Shown here: piece by piece, positions 24,201-36,200 of the stretch
Numbering within the stretch: position 1 is the stretch's first letter
Layout of the letters: every line of letters begins with the position of its first letter
Source of the DNA: Alentia gelatinosa
Lineage: Eukaryota; Annelida; Polychaeta; Phyllodocida; Polynoidae
Direction of reading: 5' to 3'
Assembly (NCBI GenBank): GCA_950022655.1
Contig: OX465581.1
Coordinates: forward strand, 109,165,125-109,229,124
Length of the DNA: 64,000 bases
The notes under the pieces: model-generated
What the model was told of the DNA's origin: nothing
The model's input: only the letters and a program-made list of their open reading frames with translations
Databases searched by the model: none
Translations under genes and position numbers: made by a program

Positions 24201-27200
24201 TTGAGATTCCGTATGCCACGCTGACTGGCATACGGACGTTTGTATGCCACTAGGGACATACGGAATTTTGATGATTTTCATTCATGATGTTGATATCAAA
24301 ATATTCTAGAGAGGGGTAGGATAAAATCAAAACCTGATTTGTTTTAATCTTGGCTCCCGTATCCACTCCTGGCGTTTGGTTCCGGATACTACTCGGCTCC
24401 GCCTCGTGATATCACTACGCCAAACGCCAGTCGTGGCATACGGGAGCCAAGATTAAAACTCATCCGGTTTTACGATAGTACCTACTAGTAGACGAAGAGT
24501 TCTGGTTAGGTCTTGTTTCAGCCTTTTTACTTGATAGACAAAGTGTTGATGATCGAGATGAAAAGTTTCTGAAATGAATCCAACAGTAAAGGTCTGTCGC
24601 TAGAGGCGCCTTCATGTTAGTTAAATTCATTCATATCCTTCATTATCAAAGGGAAATTGATGATAAATAACTATAACATTGTATTTATGTGATATGAGGA
24701 TCACGATGGAAGGGGCTGTGTAATTAGAAATGCTCCCCAATAATTGGCAATTGCTCCTCGAATAAATCACCCAGATTGAATTTACTAATTCAGTTCAAGT
24801 CATAAGGGATAAATAATGTTGCTTATGATGTAAGTTCATATGTGAGACAAACTCAGAAATATCAAAAGACACAACAACAACACCAAACACAGGTGTACGA
24901 AGTAGAGGAGAGTATAGCAAATTATGTTTTCTTCATCATCTTATCACAGATTTTGCAAATGTGTTCTCGAGGGGTGAGACATATGTTCAATAACAAACAA
25001 AGAAAGTGACATTGGAAATATATATTTATTATAATACGTTTTATAATTTAGTTTGTTACTCTTTGCACATAGTGATAGTTTATGTATATATCAGGGCTGG
25101 TGTTTGCCGGTCTATTTTTCCAACGTTTATCCTCGTGCATTACGTCGTCAACTATCAAAAGAAGACCCGTGCAGGGTTGAAGCGTTGTCCAGAAGTCAAT
25201 ACAGCAGTCCACAATGGGCGTCTAAACCGTTGTTTTTTTTTCAGTCTTACCTTCTTATATTTCAGTTTGGGTGTTTTTTTTCTACCATTATCAAAATGAA
25301 TACATGTACATGTATTACCCATCAGTCTAATGTTGTTACACACGACTATCATGGACAACATGACCAAGTTTAATTGAACAAATTACACGTTAAACTACCC
25401 AAATAAACAAACAAACAACATGATTCATGGTATACTCCCATATATATAAGAATGAGGAAGAGACTCTTGTCATGATCAAGAGTCTGTGGACTTTTAGTAG
25501 TACAAAGGAAGTTAATAAAAAGCAGCACATATTGGTTGTATGTGGATGAATCAGTACTTAAGGAACTTTGTAGAAGATTTCAATGAGGGTTTCCTGTCAA
25601 TCTCTCCTGATTGTGTCAATTATTGCCCACACTACAGAGGCTATGAGATAATCGGCGCCGCCTCAGGCTCCTAATTCACAAGGCCGCCATGCCGTCCTGC
25701 AACTGTCTCAGCAGGCCGCGGGCGTCTCGCCGTGTGGCGCCACTGTCGCCATCTGCGTCCACCCCACAGCTCGACCAATGGGCGATGTCGGTACAGCCGG
25801 CTAAGGGTCTCGCGCGTTCTGTGACATATGCCGACGTCTATAACTCCGGTTCCAGCGACTTCCGTGAGCGCGCTCAGGCGCAGTGTGTCTCTTCCTTGTG
25901 CCTGTTATGATAAAAGAAGATTAAGCTACAACCGTAAACTGGGATGTATTGAGATGCATAATAAAAGTATGCATTCATCTTATAAGTAAAGCACAACACG
26001 GTCTATATATATGTATCGCAGACATGGTCAAATCAATGATATAAAATACATATATTTACCTACATGCAAAGGTTTTGAATTTCCTTGCTCGAGGCTTTTA
26101 TTTACGAACTCCCACCGATCCTGCAAGTACACCATCATATTGCACTGAAGATTAGTCATTCTTACATGCCCACAAAAGGCATATACAACCTGTTCAGAAA
26201 ATAAAAACGAGGTTCAAATGAAGAGGATGACGTTCCCAGTTTATGGTTTAACTGCTAATCTTTTGTGTGTGTTGAAAGTGCGAGTGGTGTGACTTGAGCT
26301 ATAGGTTCAGGTGGTGTAACTAACGAATACGTGTTCTCTGCCACTGTACCATAGGCTCAGTCTGTATGTACAGATACATCTGGTAAAGTGTATGTTACCA
26401 CTCAGGCTCTGGTGAATTAATACACTAATACTGTATGGATGTATAGTGCAATAAAATAAGTTTAAAAAAAGAACAGCAAAACTCACACATGCACAATAAT
26501 CCACACATCGCCTAGCGCACAGAGAAGTGTAAAGTATGCTAATTGGAGTTCTGAAGCCTAGGGTTGAGATTAGTGTTGAGAATAGCCTGAAATCAGTCGC
26601 AGGCTAGACTTCCCTCTGATTATATAATTGGTCGCTATGTACTTCCGGCATTGAGCGAAAATGTAAATTTGGTAACAGCTGAGATCCCTACTTCCTCAAT
26701 GATTCTCAAAGATTGCTTTCTGGTATGTGTACCTATTGCCTTCTGGTACCTGTACCTATTGCTTTCTAGTGTCTGTACCTATTGCTTTCTGGTATCTGTA
26801 CCTAGTATCTCTTTAACCATTTTCCATTGGCCAGACAGGGAGACACCCTTACCTGAGCTCTCTCTGAGTTACTTGAGAGACCGTAATTGATGGTCACTGG
26901 TGACTGCTGAAATCCTGTCAGGCTCTTGGCCGAAAGACTGCTGTGGACAATCTCTGAAATGAATTACATCAGTGTGTGCAGTGATAGTGTCCTGTCTGTT
27001 CATGTGGGATTCATTGGGTTTTTTTCCGTTTATATACATTTACTGGACTCTTTGACCCTCGACCACGGCGGTTGCACAATATTTGTAAAATCGCATAGAA
27101 ATGAATTAGATGTTCGGATTAAGTACCCGAATCCCACACAGTTTGAATCTTACAGATGCACCCATCTCTTACTTCTGGTTAGAACCAAAAATCTTGCCAG

Positions 27201-30200
27201 TCTGTTTTTGGTAACTGGAACCACCAGTCACTCACCTACTAGGGGCCCATTAGTGTTCCCACCCAGCTTCCTGTACCAAAACTAATTTTATAGCTTTGGT
27301 ATCCAAGAATCTGCTTGGTTCTATTAGTTCTTCCACGTATGTACCCCTGATAGGAGAGTGTAACAACAATGCAGTGACTTGGTTGTTGAGAGTGGTTACT
27401 GTACATCATTGTTCCCTAAACATTGACAACGAGGAGACTTAATAGCAACTGTTTGGATCGGACTGGATTTGGTCATATTCACAGTAGCATTGGTTGTCTG
27501 CGGAATTGTATTTTGCCACGTCTAAAATTGCTGTTGCATTTATTGTGCACCTTCCTTGTATAACTGATATAGGAATTAAGTGCCGTCCATCTAAACCTCT
27601 CAAATATTGACCATGATTTCAACGCTTTACTTTAAAGGCTAATCATCTGTTGTGCTTTCACCAGTTTTCTAAATCTTGAGGGAGGGATGGAGTGTATTAG
27701 ATGTCAGAATTATATCATACATGTCTTTTGAGAGCAAGTCATTGAACTCAGTGGGCTTTCTATATATTATTTCTTGAAAATTCTTTTCTTGTTTTTTCAT
27801 TTTTCTCTACGGAGATTTATAGATTTCGGTCTTTGGCCCTTCCGGATTTTCTATAGTTTTTTTTCTCTTTCTATATATTATTATCTACTTATAAGCGAAT
27901 GTCTCACTTCTACTGACCAGGAGTACAGATTCCGTTTATCACTGAGTGACGAAAGAATATCCATACGTCCCTCCATACCACCTGGCCACTGTCATTCTGT
28001 TATTCTCCTATTAAGTGAGTTATACAATGGCGTTTTTAATTATGACCTGGTATATAATTCTTCGAACTCGGTGAATATTTCCAACCAAAACAACTCGGAA
28101 CAGATTCCATTCAGTTACACTAATCATCTCTCCATATGATATAAAATTAGCGAGACGGTATATAGTCTTGCGTGTGCATGAAGATACACATACATGATTT
28201 AACTGACAACTTTAATAGCCTTCATATCACACACATACAGAGGGACCTTTTCATGTAAGGCTTTCCCAAGACCTTCAAAGTAAAGTCTTGCATACTCAGT
28301 TCAGTATGGTCTTCATTCTTCCGTGAGCATACAATCAGCACGGACAGTGCCAACTGCCAGCTGTGACTGCCCACACCTGCGCTCTGGCATCACTCACTGA
28401 AAAAAACCACACCGACCTCACAGACAGGCGGTGCACCGGCAACACATCCCTGTTTGTAGAAGTATCGATTTATTGATCTAATTCACCCACGACAACCATC
28501 AACACATTAAACAGAGCTTTTTAGTCACGTCGTGTGACGGGTCCAAGATGCAAACACGGCCTTTGGCATTGAAAGGTTGTCCTCGTTATTTCCTCTCTAA
28601 CCTCTAGCCGCACTCAGCTCCGTCCCTGGTTTTCTTCTCTTTGACCTAAGGCGGAAGGAGAGTATCTCACCTGTATGATACAACCTTTGATAAAAGATCC
28701 ATACACTCAGTATGACATACATTGACTCGGGCCATTCACCCGCCCTGCCACTATCTATCTCCTGTGTGACGACACTTAAAGGGTGGGGTCAGCAGAACAG
28801 GTAGCATCAAGATGAATATCAATTTATTTTTTATGACAGAAGTACTTTCGCCTCGTTTTCCTAAATGAATATATTATCAAGGTGACAGGTGCCACTTAGA
28901 CATGTTCAAACATGGTTTAGTGGTGAGGTAAGGTGGTGTTATTGAAAATGTCAGTGTGAAGGGCAAGCTCTGTCTTTGATCTCCTCCCACTTTCCTGTCT
29001 GCTCCTTCTACAGATTCCACATCGCCGTGATATAATCCCTGCTGTTAATATTGCCTAAAGAGAAAACGAACTCCAACATCGTACTGATTCACAATACCAG
29101 CACACTTTTGCATATATCGACCAAGACGCAAACAGAATCCTACAAGTATCGATAAATCCAACTTAATTCTCATGTTGAGGTATTTCTTTTTTGTTGAAGT
29201 ATTTTCCAGTGATCGCTTCTTTGATATTTCAATGCGTATTGCAATAGAACCAAGAAAAACAAATAAAGAGGGTTCTAGTTTAGTTGTGAGGAAGCAAAGT
29301 ACTCTAAACTTTGGGTGTAATAAACCAAAAATGAAACTAACGATATCATCTTCGTATTGCAGACAGAAACAAGATTAAGGCAAAGAATTGTACAATGTAT
29401 CTTTTCCATACAGAATATCTCTATTTACGGTAACCTAATGAATTTCTGTAATTTGAGATTTTCTTCAACATATCTGATTGTTATCTCGAGTATAAAAGGC
29501 CAACAGTCCTCCACCCCCCACATACCTCGTGCAGACCTGTATGCGATAGACTATTAAAGTGTTTGCAGGTTTTTCTCAGTTCAACCTCCAGAATTCATTG
29601 GGGCTACAAATAGATTACATAACAGAAAACAGGTATGTAACACACAAACTTCACACATTCAGCCTGTGGAATATAAACTATCCTGATAGGGTTCTGCACA
29701 ACTTGTACCTAACTTATCTCCTGTTACTTGAGTTCTCTGTGATGTACACTGCAGGGCTTGAGCAGCTCTACCATCTGCCACACCTTTGTGAGTAGATTTG
29801 CTCGGGTTAAACATGCGTGGCTTTGCAATCCAGATGGGTGCTTCATAATTTAACACCTTCCTGTTGGTCAGCGGTCACTCCCACTAATACGACCAACTAT
29901 GGTTTTATCTCAGCCTGGAAGCTTGGTCTATGTGCTCACTCACAATATAGACCGGGTAATGCCAGCCATTTTTTTTTGTGAATTGTGGGTAACGCCTCCA
30001 TGTTTAAGCTGGTTTACCTTCTGGAGGGCATGGCGAAATCTGTTATAAACCTGGCGACAACAGGCTGTATTGACAAGAGTCTGCGGTCGCTTGTAAGCGC
30101 CAGTGTCGCAAATGATCTTCTGGGAGAGCTTGCCACTGCAAATAAGCAGGGAGCGAAAGTTTAAAGTCGCAACCAGCTGGGCATTACCTGTCCCTGATTT

Positions 30201-33200
30201 CATTTGGGCAGGGACTCAGTCTAGATTTCTTCTTCTTCGTTTTACTGGGTTTATTGGCTATACCTTGCGTGAACAGATATATCAAAAGGAAGTCCAGAGA
30301 GAGAGAGAAAATTTCCATTAAAAATAATATACTATAAGCGAGATGAAAGATGAAAATACAGGTAGCGGGGGGGGGGGGATATTGCTCTAACTATCTAACG
30401 GCCCTAATCAGGTATCTAATGTACATCAACACACCACAACAACTATCTAAAAAAAAAAAAAAAAAAAAGATCTACTAAAATTCAACACATCCACTGATCA
30501 TGTTTGAAATAACCTTAGATACACGTGGGGTGTATCGGCGAGGTTTGACTGACGCTGGTGCTCTCTGTAGACTACTGTAGATGCTGTGAGTGGTGTGATT
30601 CAGCTGGTCGATTGGTTGTGCTGCTTTCAGTTGCCTTCGCGCCTGTGTCTGAGCCCGAGTCGAGCCCGCCTCCGCCCGCCGCCCGCGTCGCGTGTTGTTC
30701 TTGTACACCGACAAGGGCGACAAAGGTTGGCCCGATGACAGGACCTATTCTCAAGTGTACACACGTATTTTTTGTCACCTTCTAGCATACTCTCAGGATG
30801 AGTGACTAGCACTAACCCCTGCGTGGTGTGATATAAAACGAGTTACTATTAGGCAAGTTTGACGACTGTTTAACGTGTTTCTGATAGAGATTTGGTTCTC
30901 AGTGTCTGCTGCAGAGGTTGGTGTGAGATAGGACTTAGAAGGAACTGCATCAAGATCCATAGCCACTGAGAATATGCCATGAGTTTTGGTTGCGGAGTAT
31001 TCTCACGAGACGAAGCCAAGTGAGATTACGTAGTAAACCAAAATGAATGATATATTTTCAGTAGCTATGGGTCGAGTGCATTCAGATTTTATCTCGCCCA
31101 TACCACTGACTGATTAGCTAACATTTGTGACAAAATCTCCCATTGAGTGTATTTTTTTTACAATACTTCATGGGCGTTGAGTACGAGTTCCCAATGTTAA
31201 GTCATGTGGAAGAAATACCAAGGGTGAGATAAACAGTTGATGTCTCCACACTTTCTATTCCAATGTACCGTTTCAAAATATCGGGATAACCAGCTCACCT
31301 ATCCGTCTAACAAATTAACAATCTCCGTAAATTGATTCGGTACCAAGATCAGAGGAGGATTTAGGAATATTTCCAGTAAATCCTGCAACTATACAGACAG
31401 TGCTCCATAAAGGAATATTTTTTTCTAACTAGATGTGTGCTAATTGCTTAGGGTAAATCTCTTCTCGGATATTAGAGCTATGATTGAGTAGATTGTTGAA
31501 TAGACAAGGATTCTGTGCCTGTGTATGGTACTATTTCTGTCTGAAAGTCTTTTAACCTAAAGTTGTTTGAATTACTATGGACGTCCTGTTAGAATTTCTT
31601 ATTTGTATTAGGTGACGTTGTTGTTGTCAAGTGTTTTCTTTTGTATTCAGTGAATAATACACTGTGATTTAAGAATTGATTATAAATAGACAGAAACAAA
31701 ATTGATTATAAATAGTTACTGTTCTTATATCACCACAATTATTGCGTTGTTCTCGCACTTATATTTGACATTTTGTGAATTTTATTGGTATGTTCACTTT
31801 ATAACTCTAAGAAAATTACTTCAGTTTTAATTTATTTGATCCATGTTTGATTTTGGAACAATTTTACTGCCTGTATAATTTGGCTATATAATTTTTGAAT
31901 TTGATATTCTCCTGATATACATTTTGAATATTAGATTGAAAGCAATCTCTATTTGATTCGATTTCATTTCCTAAAATCTTAAGACGCATTTTGATTTATA
32001 ATTACTGGGGTTTTTGATTTTTTTAAAACTCAAACTATTATAACTTTATTTGTAGACTGGCAGAATTTTCAAAGTATGCTGCAATCTCTTCTGTTTTCCG
32101 TTTTATTATTGCCACAGTTGAGATAGTTATACACACAGTGTTGATGACTTGTGACGTATTGGCCACGTGACTATACTGAGCTTGTTACTCTCGTGCTCCT
32201 CGCAGGGACCCGGCCTAACGCCAAGTATGGCGCCGTCTCGGAGTCGCTTCGACACACCATCCCACAGTCCACGGCCTGCTCCTTGTTCTGTGGGGGCCGT
32301 AAGTGTAAATACTGCACGGCACTCAACTGGAGAGAAGATCAGATGACAATCAGAGGACTCTTCTCCAACTGGTTAGTTGTAATGTGCTAAATACACTCCA
32401 CATTATTACCCCTTAAACTGAATTTAAATTTTTTTTTTTAAATCACACCCTGATGAAGGACCCAAAGGTCCGAAACATGTCGGTAACCAATGTCTTATGA
32501 TTGAGGCATTACTTAATAACCTCGGACCTAGCTCATGCCGAGTGAGTGGGAATATCTTTCTCCTATTTTTTTAAAAAATGTTGGTGGTGTTATTGCCTCA
32601 TCGAGGTGATCTTAACCTTTAAACTGTGTTTCCATGGGTCCCACTGGGGAAAAGTGAAGTTACTATATCAAGATAGGCTTTCTTCACATAAGAGTATGAA
32701 TGGTGCTACTGTAGATATTTACCCAAGTCATAAAAAAATCATTGAAATTTCAAATTCTGTAAACAGCTCTTTTGATTGTATTTAACCATATGATTGCTAG
32801 AAGTTACATGGGGCTTCTTGTTCACTCTCATTAAACCTTTTTCCAAAAATTAAACCGTAGCCCCTTCTTTATTTCACATTTTTCTGCGTACACCTTACCA
32901 CATTTAAATGACATGATATACATGAGAGAACATTAGATTAACACTAATATATTTCCCCAGTGTCGGAAATTTATGTCACTGCGTGTATTTTCTTTCTCAG
33001 TTGGTATATTCAATTATGACGTCTCATCGTCTTTTTATTTCTAACCCAGGGTGACTGACAACATCCTTGCCATGGCCAGACCGACCAGCGAGGGGAACGA
33101 GAAATATGATTTCATCGAACAGTTTACACAGTAAGTCTATTTACAAGACTGAGAGGCAACTGGGTTCCTTTGGATAAATTCCCTCTTGAGTAACTATTAA

Positions 33201-36200
33201 CATGTATTCTCATTCCTTGTAATCTAGGAAAGTTTGATAAGTGACTTGGTTTAAGGCACAAGCAGGTGCAGTCTGTTTGTATGTCATTATATTGCATGGA
33301 TATTACACTGGATACTTGTCCAGTATAATAAAAACAGCACAAAAGACTAACCTTACCTGATGTCCTTCCGTCCACGATCATCATGGGATCTATTTTGAAT
33401 AGCAGTCCTGTTATAAACCATTGCCACGAATGCATGAAAGCACCATCATATGAAAGACTATACAACGTGAAGTTTATTAATAGCAGAGTCGTATGACCTG
33501 CCTGTATGTAATGTATCAACAAGTACGATGCACAGTGGCATCACTCTTTTGCTTTGTATTGTCCTGTGTCGTACTGTACTGTCCCAAAGGACACTGCAAG
33601 GAAGAACGCCCATTAAGGCGAGTGTATGTTGCCATTTTATTACTTGAATTAAAAAAAAACCGAACAATTATATAAACAAAGGTGACACGATTTTTATCGG
33701 ACTGTGAAATCTCATATTAGTTTTTGATTTCAACAAGACAAAAGCCCAAATGTAGGTTGTCACATGTTCCTACTCACCCCTGTTACTCCGACGCACTCAA
33801 TATAGTGCCGAGGCTCATTAGAATAGAAGTTCCCGGTCAGTACTTAGTAAGTATATTCACTTATATATCATATATTATGTATATATTATATACTTATATA
33901 TAATTATATATTATAAACTGGACCTTGTAGTAAGACATAAAACAAGGTTCCTCCAGGAATATTCCCCAGACTAGTCCCAGTGTATGTCAAGAAGATGTCC
34001 CCTGTCAATTAAAATAATATCCTATCTTTGAATATGTTCTTTGTTTAAGGAAATCTAGATTAAATTGACGAGGAAAGTTGATACCTAGTGTTTACGTAAT
34101 CTTCAATTATATCTACGTATACCAGAATAGCTATAGTCAAAATGACTCTTTCTCCCTTTGCATATTATTGACTTTCTGCAACATTATTATTGGAATCTCA
34201 GACTTTGAAATTGTGCCAATACTGATGTAAATCGTCTTAAACCTGTGGTTATGTATGCCATTTACTGGACGGCTATAATCCCATGAGCTCAAAGTAAACA
34301 CTGGAGGAATGTTACTTGTAGTTGATGATTATACGGGAATGAGTATGATACAAATATGGACTATTTTGACAGTAACAATAAGGCGATATGTATCAATATA
34401 GCACCAATAGTTAGTGTCTTTTTAAACAGACCCCTAACATCCACTTTTTAAGTGGTATTTTTTTAGGACAACCACCAATGGGATAGATCCTAGGCTTATC
34501 TCATTGCTGGGAAGGGCAGTTACGACACATTTTGCAGTGAAATGATGTGGTAAATTAACCCTATAAGGTCATATGTCGGTCTAAGCCTGATTCTAGTTTG
34601 CCTGGTTCGACAGTATTATGTAAAGGCAGGGCCAACTGGTCTCTGGTTGGCCAGGTGCCTTTAGTGGGCCCCGTCCAACTTTTAGCGGTTGGGCAACATG
34701 CCTAGCTGACCTTGTGGCATTTGAGTGACGGTATTTTATGTTTATCATGGTCACCATGGCCCATGGGTTCGTTCAGCTAAAAATAATTTTGTCAGGAAGA
34801 GTGAAGCAGTCAGGTTTAATAGACGACCAATATTCAATGGAAGTAAAAGGTTCGGAATTATCATTCATATATCAAGTTTCAAAACTTGAATAAAACAATT
34901 ATTCGATTGTGATAATTGAGCTTCGTATGATGCATTTAGATATCTCAATAGAATAAAAACCTTCGTAATAGGATTTGCAACTGTAACCATAAATACCGCT
35001 CCATGGCGTGCCACTATCTTTACACATGCTTCAAGTTTTGTTATAGTTAAAGCCCACAAGCATAACAAATGCGACCGGGATGTGGAGTTAGCTTAGTGGT
35101 AAAGAGCACTGGACTTGTAATATCAAGGTTGTCAGACTTTGTTGATTTGGGTCCCACTGCAGCCACGTTTCTCCTTCACCCCCAGCAGTGTTAGATTTAC
35201 TGCTATATCAAAGGCCGATCCTTCTCATACCATGTCTATGTGGTGTGGGAAGTAAAAGAACTCTCACCTCGGTAAATGTGTAGGGGTGAGGTTTCCACCT
35301 AAATTCATTTCATAGATTCGATCACCACCCTTGTGGTGTAAAAGAACCTTGAGAAGGTCTGGTTAGAACCTGCAATGGTTAACTGGATGTTAAATCAAAC
35401 CAACCAACCAACCAAGAGGTGAGGAAGAAACGGGAGGTGGAGGGGATACTTTATATTGTGCTAACCTTCTCTCTCTTCCTCCTAAAAAGAAGAGACCAGG
35501 GCCCTGTTTTTTAGTCACGACATTCATAAGTTGAGACAGATTTCAGGCGTGAGTGTCCTATAGAGATACAACCTTTCAGGGCTTACAGGCCATATGGTTG
35601 ATACAACACTTAGGGAGGTGGCAGGTGTGCTATAGTCACGATAGTCGGTGACCACTGGAGCATAAAATGTCTCCACAAATGATGTAGGTCTAAGACCACT
35701 CTGGACATGTCGTACCAAATGCGCAACTTCACTTCCCGTTGGAATTAAAAGATGAAATTTTAACACAAGTAAGGGATACATAGAACCAATAATCGTACTA
35801 AATATGAAAAAGATCGGCCGCTTCAATCCGAAGATATCAGCGTTTGAATTTTGCCATAGCAACCATCTGCTCTGAAGGCCAGTGTACTTTCCCCACGACT
35901 GCGCTTACTTCACTCTCCCAGCAGAGACTCCGCGCTCTATACCGCTAAAGATCTGCGAGGAGAGTGCTTGTATGATATCCGATCGATAGCCCGATGTATC
36001 AAATTCAAACACCGATATCTTCGGAAAGGTGAGTCCGATCTTCTTCATATTTGGTAGGGTTATAGGTTATATGTATCCCTTACTCGTGTTAGAAACATCG
36101 TTTAATTCGTATGGGAAGCACAGGAAATCCACAGTGAAGTTTTATAGAACCTAAGACAGTTCTTTACTTGTCTTAACTTCCGCCAAGATCGTTTGATTCA

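Larger units (their letters stand above)
12256..32205 (+). other. PTPDC1 intron 1, about 20 kb, repeat-rich
   Basis: This is the intron if exon 1 is used. It holds a decayed tandem array (15.3-18.1 kb) with MITEs, three P-family elements plus one fragment, a BEL-like remnant, a candidate alternative first exon and CpG-rich patches. Parts not listed separately (about 12.3-14.1, 18.2-20.2, 22.0-24.1, 26.0-30.5 and 31.3-32.2 kb) show no recognisable gene. Confidence 0.7.

Noticed and set aside
27774..28139. 121-codon plus-strand frame
   Set aside because: Phe/Ser/Tyr-rich AT-driven composition in intron 1, with no domain or splice support.
33124..33522. 132-codon minus-strand frame
   Set aside because: Overlaps the exon 3 donor of PTPDC1, has no recognisable domain and chance-like composition.
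35524..35862. 112-codon minus-strand frame
   Set aside because: Lies wholly within one arm of the 819-bp foldback element; not a known transposase.
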